From Lethocerus indicus (taxonomy: Eukaryota; Arthropoda; Insecta; Hemiptera; Belostomatidae): a stretch of 64,000 nt of DNA. The DNA is taken from positions 6,386,001 to 6,450,000 of the forward strand of contig JACDQD010000105.1 of the NCBI GenBank assembly GCA_019843655.1. The letters run 5' to 3'. Below the pieces are notes generated by a model, which was not told the origin of the DNA, ran no database searches, and was given only the letters and a program-made list of their open reading frames with translations. Numbering within the stretch: the stretch's first letter is position 1; the number at the start of each line of letters is the position of its first letter. This document shows positions 37,001 to 49,600 of this stretch, one piece after another. Made by a program: the position numbers and the translations under genes.

Positions 37001-40000
37001 AGTTTCCCATCCGAATGAAATCGATGAAATATTTGATTCCATATCTTATGGAAAGGGTAAGTTATCGTAATCGGAAAAAGAAAATGTGCCGTTATTAAAT
37101 TTAAGCTTCGAAGAAATGACTGGCATCAGTTGCACAAATAACAATGAGAAAGAAATTTAAGCATCACTTTCTCTACACCTTAATCCTTAAGGTCCTTAAG
37201 AATTGGACTGATGTTCTACCTCTGATGCAAATAATGGTTGAAAACCAAGACTTTTACACATTTACAACAAACATTTACACATTTTGTGAATTGAAGAAAT
37301 AAATTGTGTAATTCATAAAATGCATGAGATTCTGTACTGTTTGTAGATTGTGCAGTTCATGATTTGTATTTCTATTTTATATGAATTGTACATTTCAAGA
37401 ACTGGACAGAAGGTTCATCATCATTCATGTTCTTCTATTGTGGAGCATAATAGAGATATTTTCAGGCACTGAAATAATTTCAATTTATTGTTTACACTTT
37501 GTCATTCATTTAAACGTGTAAAGTTTTATAGATATTGTATTTTGTTTCGTAACATTTTTTTGTAGGCGCTTCCATAATTAGAATGATGGACCATTTTCTG
37601 ACAACACCAGTGTTCAAACGTGGCCTTACAAAATATTTAAAGAGCAAGTAAGAAATATTTATTCTGCTGTAACAAATAAATTTTTTTTTAATGTTTACAC
37701 CGTGAATAATTATTTGAATTAATCCGCTAGAGAATACCAGAGTGCAACACAGGACGATCTGTGGGCGGCGCTGACCCTTCAAGCTCACACCGACGGTGTA
37801 CTGGACAGACATGTCAGCGTCAAGCAAATAATGGATACGTGGACGCTGAAAACAGGTTTTCCGCTCATAACTGTTACTAGAAATTATGAGGATGGATCAG
37901 CCGTTATAACTCAAGTGAGTTTTTTATTATTTCAAACAGTTACAATTATTTACTAACAATATAATAATAACACCGTCATCAGATCATTAGATATGAAATG
38001 GGAAGAGTATGGACATTAGAATACATTATGGGATAGATTACCATCCTCTCTGGTAGGATTCACAGTCCCTTAGTTTAAGAATTGATAATCAATAAGCAAA
38101 TTTTGTTTTTTATCTTAGAATTAACTGAAATGTTGATTTTATTGTCGATTGAATCTTCTGAAAATGAATTGAGAAATGATTTTAGGTTTAATGATAATAA
38201 TTTAGGTATCAAAATTCTCATTAGAGTCCCATTACAGATAAACACCTTCAGACATTAAATATTAGCATTATGCAATAATTTGCATAGAATTTGAAACATG
38301 AATGTTTATTTTTATTGTGTGAGGCTAAAATAGAATATTGAACTTAACTTTGCTAATTCAAATGTATGTTCTGTCGTTGCAGAAGCGATTCCACTACGGC
38401 AACATGACCAGCACCAAAGGTGGCGACTGGTGGGTACCTTTGAGTTTCACAAATCAAGCTACAATGGACTTTTCCACTACGAGACCTTCACTTTGGCTCA
38501 AGGCGAATCACAGTATTACGTACAACAATCTCAACACGCAGCCCAATCACTGGGTTATTTTCAATATTAAAGAAACAGGTGTGTCAGTGTAATTCTTTAA
38601 ATAAATTATCGCTAAATAACATCTAGTATGATTGTAATACTATTAGAAGAATAGATCAAACCTTTGCTCATAATAATATATTTTATATAATAATAATAAT
38701 TCATCAAAAATATCAGTATATTCTGTCCTTGTTAGGTTAAGAAATGATCTGGTCCAAATCTAAGCCTTTAAATTATGATAATTTGCATAATTTAATTTTT
38801 TAATTGATACGCAAATTTTAAGGATTTTTGTTTTTGAATTGATTTTAAATTAATTGCAAAACTGGTGCAGATAGTTCATGTTATATATGTATGAATATAG
38901 TTAAACTGTCTTTAATTATATATTATTATTATATAATATCGTTATATTATATTTTTGTAGGTTTCTATCGAGTCAATTATGATTCCAGAAATTGGGAGAT
39001 GTTGAATTCCTATCTTCTGGATCCAAAGAAATTTCACAAAATAGGTAAGAAAAAATAATTTGCTATAATTTCAGGTTAATTAATTTAGAACAAGTAAAAT
39101 TCAATGTTCAATTTGGTATATTGCAAAAAAAAAATAGGGATAGGGATAATGTCCAATATACAGTATTGGTTTTGAACTTCTGTAGTTTTTTTTTATCTTG
39201 CGTCTCCTAACAAGAAAACTACGTTTACGATTCACATAACAGTTATTCAAAACTAGATGTTCATGTAGTTTCATGTCTGTTCTATTAGGTGAGTTGAACA
39301 GAGCTCAGATTATTGACGACAGTTTGGATTTGGCGAGGGCCAACGTCATAGACTATTCGCTGGCGTTGAACATCTCCAGATATTTGGCCCTGGAATTGTC
39401 CTATATGCCGTGGGCATCCGCATTTTCGGCATTCGACTATATCGACAATATGATTAGTAAAATGCCAATTTATGACAAATTCAAGGTGGGTTTCACGCCT
39501 TTTTTTTTTTTAAACAATTGTACTGTTAGCTTAGTCAATGGTTAGGAGGATAAATCTGGTGATCACGCAAGCAAATTAAATACCTTTATGTTTATTCCAA
39601 GCAAAAACACTTTAAGAAATTTCATGGATAATCAAAATAGCAAATCAAATTTTATTTCAACTACCATTAATTTTTTTTATTGTGTGACATTGAACTAAAC
39701 AATATTTAAAAACAAACAGAAATACTTTTATTCCTCAAGTATGCCTCATTTCATTGTATCTCTAATTATTTTCTGATCGAGTCTTAACAAAATATTGTAT
39801 AGGAAATTTGACAGATTTGGGAAGAATCCCATTTTTCAGAAATTAAAAATAATACGAATTTTATATTTTATGGTACGTACAGTAGGCTGTGTTCCAAAAA
39901 CAGAGATGTGTCAGTAATTTATCTTATTAGTGAAATATATGACTGATTTAGAAAACAAGAAGATGAAACTCCCATTTAATAATTAAAAAGAGGACTTGAG

Positions 40001-43000
40001 GACAAAAATATCATTATAAAAAGAAGAATTATATGTTAATAAAATATGCACCTAATTTTAGATAATTTCAAATTCTTTCTTCTTTGTTTACAGTGCAATT
40101 GTGCTTAATATACAGATATATTTGCTAACATCAATAATTTGTTTTGATGATGCACAAAATAACTTATAAGGGCATAATTAGAAAATGTAAATTTACCTTA
40201 GTTTCCTTATTCCCTAATCCCTTCTGGACTATTATTTTTAATCGTATTGCAGAAATTATATTCTTATGACTTGTTTGAAAATTTTATTAGCGTGCATTTT
40301 ATTTAAGTTATAAGCGCTGAATTGATTTACATTTATTGTCAATTAAAAAATTATTTAAATTTTCTCATGTTTTGTTATCTGGTATATACAGTTTAATAGT
40401 TCCATAAGGCAATATATTTTGTCCTGAAATTAAATAATATAATGTTTGTCCGTTAGAGTTTCTATCTGAGCCTGCTGACACGTCTGTACGAGGATACAGG
40501 ATTCGTTGACAATATGGCCGACGCACAGCTTACAGTGTACAAGAGGGTGGATGTACTGAAGTGGGCCTGCTACCTGGGCCTGGAGGACTGCGTCAGGAAC
40601 GCCGTCACACAGTTTCAGAACTGGAGGAGCTCCCCGCAACCCGACAGAAACAATCCGTGAGTAGAAATTAGAGGTTGGTACAGGCTTAGTAAGTTGAAGT
40701 TGAGACTGAAGTCGGACCCTGATGATGGAACCGGTAGGAATTTGAAAACATCACAAGCAGAGACAACACCCGAGAGGGCGAAAACCCTTCCACTGGAGCT
40801 AGCTCGGGTGATTTCCAAACGAAGGAAATATCCCCAAAATAGCTGGAGGTCCAACAGGTATTAATAATTAGTATGAAAAAATAAATGATCCATAAATGTT
40901 TATAATAATTTACACTCGTCATCAGTGGACATACTTATGTTGTCACCATCATTCTAATGCTCAATAATTCCTACTTTTAAATTTCTTGTTCCCATAATAT
41001 CACTATAGTCACTTACCACAATTTCACTGGTAATAACACTTAAAATGTCCATATACAAGTTACTTCAATTTTGCTTACTTCATATACCATAACTATGCAT
41101 TAACTAAAAACAACTATACAGTGTCTGAATAATACTCATATGCACTGCTCAAGTCATGTTCAAAGTTTTTTTTTGCTTCTTCTGTAAATATATAGTGAGG
41201 AAAAAATATTGGCCATCCGGAATATTGTGCAGTAACTTAAACTTGTCGATGTCACCGAAATATTTGACCTACTAAAGCGGATCAAAATGTATTATTTATG
41301 CAACTGGCAGATCATCAGACTCGATTCAATATATTTGGTATTGAAGGACCGTTTTTGAGATATGGAAAGATCTAAAAATGGTTTTGATAATAAATAATTT
41401 TGGTTTTAAAAATGAACAACAAACTACAATTCTAGGAAGTTATTTCCTCTTGTAGTAAACTGGGCGTTTTTGGGCTGATTGAGATTACTGGCAGAAAGAT
41501 GGACCAGAGTTTTTAATATTTCTCAGATATTAATTTTACATTCAAAACATTCATTGAATTAATATAGTATATTTTATTATCGCGTGTAAATACAGTCTGT
41601 ACGTATAATATTTATATATAAAATTTAATAATTGCAGGATCTCGCCTAATTTAAAGGCGACAGTGTATTGCAGTGCTCTGAGGGAAGGAGGACAGGCCGA
41701 CTGGGACTTTGCCTGGGAGAGGTACCTGAAGGCCAACGTCGGCTCTGAGAAGTCCCTTCTGCTGGGAGCACTCGGCTGTACCAGGGAAACTTGGATTCTT
41801 AGCAGGTCCACTATTTCACTTTTATCATCGGTTTATTACTGTAAAGTGGCCACCAGGTGCCACTTTACATTACACACATTTCATATTTTTAAATGAAAAA
41901 AATAAGATAGTTATATCATATTATAAAATGTAAAAAACATAAGGTAGTTCATATTATAAAATGTAAAAAATAGAAGGTAGTTCATATTTTAAAATGAAAA
42001 ATTATGAAGTTTTAATTTTAAAATTTAAACAATATGAGATTTATATTTTATTGGGAGAAATTTAAATTAAAACAAATTGTTATGATGTAGTTCACATTTT
42101 TAAATTTTAAAAGTGGTGGGACGTTTGATAATTTAAAATAGAAAAATTGAGGAAAAAAATAAGAAACTGAAAATAAAAAAATGAATACAGGTAGTTAATG
42201 TTATATTATGAAATGAAAAATTATGAGCTATTTTAAAGAGAAAATATGAGGTTCATTCTTTACATTTGAACAAAATATGAGTTAGCTAACATTTTAAATT
42301 AAAAAAAAAAATTTTGCGGTTCATATTTTAAATTGAAACATTATGAGGTAGTTCATATTTTAGTTCGTATTTTAAATTGAGACAAATTATAATTACAATA
42401 TGAGGTAAACTGAAAATTAAAAAATGAATGTTGGTATTTAATCTCATATTATGAAATGAAAACACTTTAAATTTGAACACAATATAAGTTAGCTAAATTT
42501 TAAATTTAAAAAAATTATGTGGTTCATATTTTAGTATTTGAAATTTCAATAATATGATGATGTATTGTGAAATGAAAAAATGCTGTCTCTAATATTTTCA
42601 AATAAAAAGAAATATTTAGTTCGTATTTTAAATTGAGACAAGTTATAATATGAGGTAGTTTATATTTTTAAATGAAGGAAGCATGAGAATTTTTATTTTT
42701 ATTTTTTTTAGATATTTTTAAATTTAAAGCAAAATAAGAGGCAGTCTGTATTTTAAATTTAAAAAATGATGTAGTTCATATGAATCTTAAAAAGATTGGG
42801 GCAGTTCATGTTTTAAATTTTTAAAAATGAGGTAGTCCATATTTTAAAAATAAAAAAGATTTAGTTTATATTTTTAAATTACTATATGATGTAGTTCGTA
42901 TTTTAAAATAAAAATGAGGTGGTTCATACTAAAAGTTCCCGGTTCATTTTATATTTAAAAAATAGAAGCCATTCATATTTTTAAATGAATGTATGCCATG

Positions 43001-43998
43001 GCTCTCTTATAGCCCTATGGAAAAAATATTGCAATAAATTTGTCGCCATCTAAATAGGCAAGTTTATTTATTTTCTACTGGATTTTTTTTTTGCAGATAT
43101 TTACACTGGTCGATTAGTGAAAGTTCGGGAATAAGAAAGCAGGACGCCGCCTCCGTTTTCGCCGCCGTTTCGCACAACGTGATCGGCCAACCGCTGGCTT
43201 TCGCTTTTCTCAGGGACAACTGGCACCAGATTAAGCAGTAGTAAGTATATTATATAAATATAATAAATTTTACAATTCCCCACTGTAAACTGTGAATAAA
43301 ACGGAATTTGTTTGTTTTTTCCAGCTTTGGCTCCACTGTTTTCACGATCAACAACATCATTAGAGTCACTACGGGTGCGATGAACACAGAGTACGAATTA
43401 AATATGGTAAATACAATGTTTTTTCCTATTTCCCTCTTAATTATTATCGTTTGAAGTAAAATTTTTTCCAAAATCGGCAGCTTAAGGGTGGGTTATTTTT
43501 CGGATCATTTATCCCAGCTTATGGATGGATTTAACCGTCTGTGGGTTTCAGGCGATAACAGTGGCACCTATTTAATATTTGCCAATGAACACTTTCATAA
43601 TATACTAATATATATTAATTTTTCCTCAATACAATTTATATAGTTCAAAAAAATCTTCTCTCTTTTTGCGAGAAAGGTGACAATGCGAACTATCATTATG
43701 ATCCCCTATGAATCGCATCGTTTTGAATCAATTTCGAACGCGGCGGCATTCAGTTCTGCGCTTTATAAGTCGGTCGATCGAATTACCGAACCGTATTGAT
43801 ATTGTATTTTTTTTTTAATTTTTTTTTCATTCCCTGCTGCAGCTGAAAGAATTTGCAGAGGCGCACATCGCCGACTTGGGCTCCGGGACCAAAATAATGG
43901 AGCAGGCCGTCGAAAACGCCGAAAACAATCTCGCCTGGATGAAGAACAGCTATCCGCAGATCGAGGACTGGTTGGCGAGCAACGTCTACGCCAGTTAA
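34039..43998 (+). CDS. M1-family zinc aminopeptidase (aminopeptidase N/A-like, type II membrane)
   Basis: Removes N-terminal residues from peptides, probably at the cell surface. Exons: 34039-34639, 34801-34959, 35223-35516, 36083-36266, 36900-37056, 37566-37647, 37731-37914, 38383-38578, 38961-39044, 39289-39485, 40457-40656, 41638-41805, 43097-43240, 43325-43406, 43843-43998. From 34080 the exons sum to 949 codons including the stop, with all phases consistent. An N-terminal basic segment precedes a hydrophobic anchor ([18 protein letters not shown]). Exon 3 carries the GAMEN exopeptidase motif, and exon 4 carries [13 protein letters not shown] with NEGFA, the HExxH...E zinc site. The catalytic Tyr lies in SYGKG across exons 5-6. 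The C-terminal half is the ERAP1-like helical domain. No GPI-anchor tail is visible. Substrate class (neutral or acidic) cannot be set from sequence. Oddity: the ATG at 34039 is out of frame with the body because of an apparent extra TG at 34081-34082. In-frame TAA at 34059 blocks the downstream frame. Confidence 0.94.
36284..36846 (+). mobile_element. Non-autonomous Jockey-like retroelement, copy 3, in aminopeptidase intron 4
   Basis: The body (36295-36835) begins CCCCATACCCGACT, the same first base as copy 2, and ends TTGATTGAACAATAAATAAAGTT plus an A-run. The flanks are identical 11-base duplications, TTACTTATCGT (36284-36294 and 36836-36846). It carries the same reverse-transcriptase end region ([18 protein letters not shown], then [15 protein letters not shown]) but in a broken frame. 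It lies on the sense strand only 18 bp after the exon 4 donor. The perfect duplication suggests it is younger than copy 2. Confidence 0.9.
40719..40830 (+). repeat. Second hairpin repeat family, copy in aminopeptidase intron 11
   Basis: Begins CTGATGA-T-GGAACCGGTAGG and contains GAAAACATC, AGCAGAGACAACACC and AAAACCCTTCCACTGGAGC. It aligns over about 110 bp with 47334-47440. In this copy the stem is mutated. Confidence 0.6.
41890..42990 (+). repeat. Degenerate A+T minisatellite in aminopeptidase intron 12
   Basis: Over about 1.1 kb, variants of ATGAGGTAGTTCATATTTTAAA followed by A-rich sequence recur every 30-60 bases (for example near 41,945, 41,980, 42,345, 42,655 and 42,900). The intron (41806-43096) is otherwise unremarkable. 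Expansion of one short unit explains most of its length. Confidence 0.7.
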
Positions 43999-44045
43999 GG
44001 CCGAATTTCAACGCACGACACTCAACAACAAGTGTGTTTCGTTCG

Positions 44046-44070
<25 letters not shown>
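44046..44070 (+). repeat. Poly-T run in the aminopeptidase 3' UTR
   Basis: About 25 T in a row, 48 bases after the stop codon. It could be the poly-A tail of a small retroinsertion on the opposite strand, but no element body is recognisable beside it. Confidence 0.85.
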
Positions 44071-44076
<6 letters not shown>

Positions 44077-44380
44077 CATTCCTGAAGGCACAATACGGCC
44101 TTAAATTAACTGTAATACTCTTCCCGAAAAAACAGAGAGCCGAGTTTTATTATTGAAATCGTGGTGGAGGTCCGTAAATGTATCTATTATATATATATAT
44201 ATATTATTATATTGTTTTTTCTTTTCATCCGGAAGTAATTATTTCAAAAAAAAACAAGGCACGATGCACATTATAATTGTAAATATCTTTAAGAAGATTT
44301 TTCTACAGGAAATTACAATCAGATATATATGTATATAAATTAACAAGAAAGTTTATCCTTTTATACAGAATGTTTATTAC

Positions 44381-44386
44381 AATAAA
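44381..44386 (+). terminator. Candidate polyadenylation signal of the aminopeptidase gene
   Basis: First clear AATAAA after the stop at 43998, giving a 3' UTR of about 0.4 kb. A T/G-rich stretch (TTTTTGTGTATG) follows at 44402, as expected for a downstream element. Confidence 0.5.
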
Positions 44387-44399
44387 TGAGAAAAACATG

Positions 44400-46612
44400 C
44401 ATATTTTTGTGTATGCGCAATTTATTACGATTAGAATGATTATTAATTTATTTTTTATCATTTTATAACAGTGTACGATGTTTCATTGTCTGAAATGTAT
44501 TATATACATTGTAGTTAATTTATTAGCGCTCACATTGCTGTACTTAACGGTTGGTTATTTAATATTGCCGAAGCGAAATCATTTGTTTTCGTCATTTTTA
44601 TTTCCCCATGTAATTCAGTCTTTTACATATTATTAACAGCATACTTCGAATGTAACACCCTTTGAAAATTACATTATTTCTAAGCGAATTGAAATTACTG
44701 AACTACCTCGATTATCATTACAGCTAATAGACTAGATAGAGAAAGGAAGAAGGAGTTTTAAAATCACGGCGAAAACATTTATACAATTAAGTCCTGTAAT
44801 TCGGAAAATAAAAAGCTCCTTTGATGAAATTGTAATTTACAAAAAAATGTTACATAACTTCAAATGAATATTATTAGCCTAATAACAATAATAATCAACC
44901 AGGAATTACAGTTTTATTTAAAAATGAATACACTTGTAATTAAATGTACCGATGCTTGTTTTAATATCTTATTTCTAACTGTAATGGTGGACAATATGCG
45001 ATTGTTTAAAAAAATAATACATTTCTTAGGTAATATACTGGTAAGTTTGAATTCGCTATACTTTAATCACCGACGCACAAAAGTTAGCATTATCTTCGCA
45101 TTGTAATAGACCCAATATACAGGAAATCGAATTTTATTTCTATATACATCATTATTTTTTTATTTTCGGGGCATTGATGAAAGCCCAATCGGCTTTTTAC
45201 AGCAGTTGGAGCACAAGCAACGAAAGTTCAATCCTCTCATATTGCTCTGTGTTTAGGCCAACTTAAATTAGGACTAGACTATTTTTAGATCGAGCTTAAT
45301 GCACTCGGCATTGTTGTCGCACCTTAATAATCGCTAATTTTACAAGCGTTGATTATTTGAAAAACAACAACGAACATTAAAGTTTTATTTTTCGTTTGTC
45401 CCTCGAGCACAACGGAACAGTTTGCATGTAAAAAAAAAATTAATACAGCGAATTCAAAATGCTTAAAATATACACTTATATTTTACAATAAAAAGGGACA
45501 TGCTAAAAATATGCTAAAAAAATGGAATCTTGAATTTAGAAATATGTGCATTTAAACGAGCAATAAAAGAATACACAGAATTTGAGTCCAATCAATTCCA
45601 ATAGATCGAACGAAATAATATTTGTAAATTTATATTTGAACATAGATCAACACCAGAATGACTATAATTAAACTGCTATCGTAATAAAATAAATTACACT
45701 AATTCAGTACTTTTTCCACCTTTTAATTATCGGTAACAGTTTTAATCATTTCAGATTCAGCGTACATAAGCGATAAATATATATATATGTATCTTTAGTA
45801 CCTTACTACACTAAATACATTAACAATACAATAGAGAGAAGAAACATACAGTAACATTAATAGAAATTAAGTTGATTAAGTGATATATCACACACGACAC
45901 TTTAGAGTGTTTAGAGAGACTTTATATATACATATATATTCACCTAACTAATGAAAAGGCCACTGTACTAAAGCACAATTTACAATTGTATTTACTGTTA
46001 GGATGTATTATTTATTTTGTTCGTTCTATCAAAACCACAACAAATGGTTTTTTTTTTTTATTACTATGTTGCTATTTTATTTGTAACAATATCGTACATA
46101 GGTCCCCTAGTCGTGAATACATTTTTTTTTCCCCTTCAATGCACTAACACGAAAATTGGTAACAGAAGGATTTTGGCATGCCTAAATAATGCCGGATTTT
46201 TAGTACATTATAACATATTTGTACATTATACATATAGCGTTTTCTTTTCTTTTTTTTTTTTTATAGAGGGATACACACAACGGGTACATTCAGTTATAGG
46301 AATCGCTTCTATAAACGATGACGAGAACTAGAAAAAAGGTAACGCATATGTGTGTGTGTGTGTGTGGCGAAATTAAAATTTGAATTTCATAATCGCCGGT
46401 CAATTTCCGTAACGCGGAAGGTAACTCAGAAATTTTCGCTCGAGTCGGTACGCATTATACAGTAATGTCTTCGGTAACGACAGACCGGTCTCGTACATTT
46501 TACGGTCGTATTCCCGAGACGGTATAAAGATTTTTTACGACGGGAAATAAATAAATTTGGCGTACCGGACGGCACCATCGCTGGCCGCCGCCGCCCCTCC
46601 GTGACGGCGGCA
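44400..46612. other. A+T-rich spacer between convergent 3' ends
   Basis: No coding sequence recognised. A (TG)n tract lies at 46348-46366. Several TTTATT words (AATAAA on the - strand) between 46,050 and 46,090 could serve as BORCS5 polyadenylation signals, but none stands out. Confidence 0.5.
46348..46366. repeat. (TG)n microsatellite
   Basis: Nine TG units about 250 bp beyond the BORCS5 stop codon. Confidence 0.9.
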
Positions 46613-49600
46613 TCAACCGGTCGTCCAAACGAAAGGTTCGAGCCTCTCTTCGGGCGGCAGCATGTTGTTCAGCCGTTCCACAGTCTCCAGAGTTTTGTTC
46701 AACGCCAGATGGCACTTTCCAATCTGCGCCGTCAGCTCGTTCACTTTCGAAAGGCTTTCGGTGTGTCTGGCGAAAGTTTTATGGCGCTCGTTGACGCCGT
46801 TCAACAGCCGGTTCAATTCGCAATCAATCTACAAATAATTTTTATTACTATAAATACAAATATCAAAACGATACAACGGTATAAACAAATTGTGATTAGT
46901 GCATGTATTCCGGCCTATTGGCCTTACTAAATTTATATTCTCTTAAATATTACAATACGTTATACACGAATTTTTTTTTACAATGTTGTTTTGCTAGTCG
47001 GGAAAAATACACAATAAAAACCCGAGGACAGGATTGTGTCTCTCACAATCAATCTGCGAAAATATAAACAGTTGAGATAGGATACAGCGAAAATATGGTA
47101 TACACGGGTACCGTACTGTTAACGATTTCGTTCTCACAACTGTAAAATACAATAAGCAACATTGATGTTCAATTGACACTATTAACGAGTAGACAATAAA
47201 AAGGAGAAAACCACTTGCTTTCCCCCATTTTTTTTTAAATTTTAGGTATTTTTTTCAGGCCTCTGTAAGGAGATTGTAGGATTTGAACTGTAGGATTAGG
47301 CCGTATAATTCGGGAATGAAATTAGTTATATTTTTTGATGACGGAACCGGTAAGAGTTCCGAAATGTTGGAATCAGAGACAAGGTAAAAACCCTTCCAGT
47401 GGAGCCCCCGCTAGGGAGGTTTCAAAACACAGAAAAAATCCTGGACTGTCGATAATGAAATGTTTCATTTTTTGTAGAGAAACATAATTTGAGTTAGACA
47501 AACCTCTTTGATCTTGGCCGTCAACTGGTTCTGTTCTTGAGCAGTGTGCGAAGCGCAATCGTGCAGATGCGTCTGACAGCGCAAACAAAGTTTGTACAAC
47601 GAACTCGGTTCGAGACGTTCCATGACTTCGGGGTCGCGCGGAGCCGGCAAGTTCAATGAACCGCGCATTATAGGCAGGAACATCGGAATGCCCTAGACAG
47701 TACACACAACGGAACGTAATTATTATAACAGCTTAATCCACGTTGTCTGTTCCTAATAAACAGTACAAATAACATTGTCCCAGACAATATATATATATAT
47801 ATATAGTACAAATAACAGATAAGAAAGGTCAAATCAATCCCAATAATTATACGTACACAAACAACGTACAAAAAAGATCTGTCGTTTTATTTCGATGAAC
47901 ATCAAATGCAATGTTTTTAGTAATTTATTTTTAAATAATTTTATTGTAACAGATTTTTTTTTCTAAACAGTTAAAAACTACAAACCCTCATTATTCGCGA
48001 TGAAGTAGGCATAATATTTACAAAAATTATCGTATTTATCATTTCAAAAAATTATCACTCTACCATATAATATTAAACTGTATTAAAAGATAAGATGAAC
48101 GCGCATAAACAATAAAAAAAAATTGCGAGCATTATTTATTAATAATGGAAGTGAGCAATCGAAATTAAATTAAGTAACTATTATATGACTGGATAAGTAC
48201 TTGTTTTTATCAAAATTATTGCCGTACTGTATTTAAAATGTAATATGTTAACGTTATACCATTTAAATTTAAATTGAAATTAAACAACTGCGGACGAAAA
48301 AAACTGAAGCACGACAACTGTCTGAATATTTTCAACTCACGAAAAAATGAAAATAGAATAAAAACGGTACAAAAAAAATGCGTAAGGGTACGGACTGTGT
48401 TCTAATAGCACATATTATGAAGTCATTGCTAATTGGAAACTTGTTAGGACCGACAGGCGACATGAAAACACCGGTAGTTGTTGATGCGGGGCAGTATTGC
48501 GTTCAACATTCATTCGCACATCATGTTCGGTGAGTATCTAAAATACTGATTCATTATTGCTCAAATTAATACGGTAATATAACAATTAGGAAGGCTCTAA
48601 ATTACATTTAACTTAGTTTAACTTCGGTGGTCTGTCACCTAAACTGCATCAATTAATATCGACATTCTCTATTCAAGAAAACATTAGGATTCACGGCATT
48701 AGGAAATTAACGAGTACAAAAATATGTTCTGGTATTAATGTTATACTGAAAGGGATCACAGTATATCGGTGCATTACTGTGCTACTTTTAATATAGGTAC
48801 ATCCATATTATCCAACACAAAATATACTATCCAAATAATTAAATTTTGAACTGTTGCCTGATAAATGTAAATATGTGAAATAAATGATACAAAATAACCA
48901 CACTCTGGTAACCCATTTAAGAAGTTTAGTTAATGCCCTATTGTTGACTAGCTGGAATATATACATATACATATTCATGCATACAACCTATGCCTGCATA
49001 ACATTAGCCCAGTACTATTTATATAATTATTAACTTATTGCCTATAACATTTTAAATAATGTAAATACTAATAATGACTTAATATAATTTTGATTATTCG
49101 GCTACTGCATTGATAAAATTCACACTGTTTCTAAGTGTTCTACGCTCATTAATTTTCATATTATTTCACAATACGGGAAATAAATTAAATAAATTATTAT
49201 GGAGTAATATTTTTTTTAAATGATTAAGCTAAATACGATCTTTTGTAGATGTTATGTTTATTTCATTGCGAATAATGAAGGTTCGTAGTTTTCTAGTAAT
49301 GAAAAAAAATCTGTTATCTAATTAGGTAAAAATTACGTTTGACTTTCATCAATTTGAAATAATATCCGCTTTTTGTCTGCTGATTTTGTACGTGCGCCTG
49401 TATATACATATATATTCATGCGTATAACGGTAGGTGAAATTTGTCGTCGCCAACCTGAAGTCTCAATATGTCCGGGTCTTTGTCCGGCGTCTCCTCTTTG
49501 ACGGCAGACTTGACGACGACTATGTTGTGCCCCGAGCGTATGGCCGGCAGCTTGCGGAACGGGCCCTTCCTGTTAGGCGAGAGAGTACCACCACCACCAC

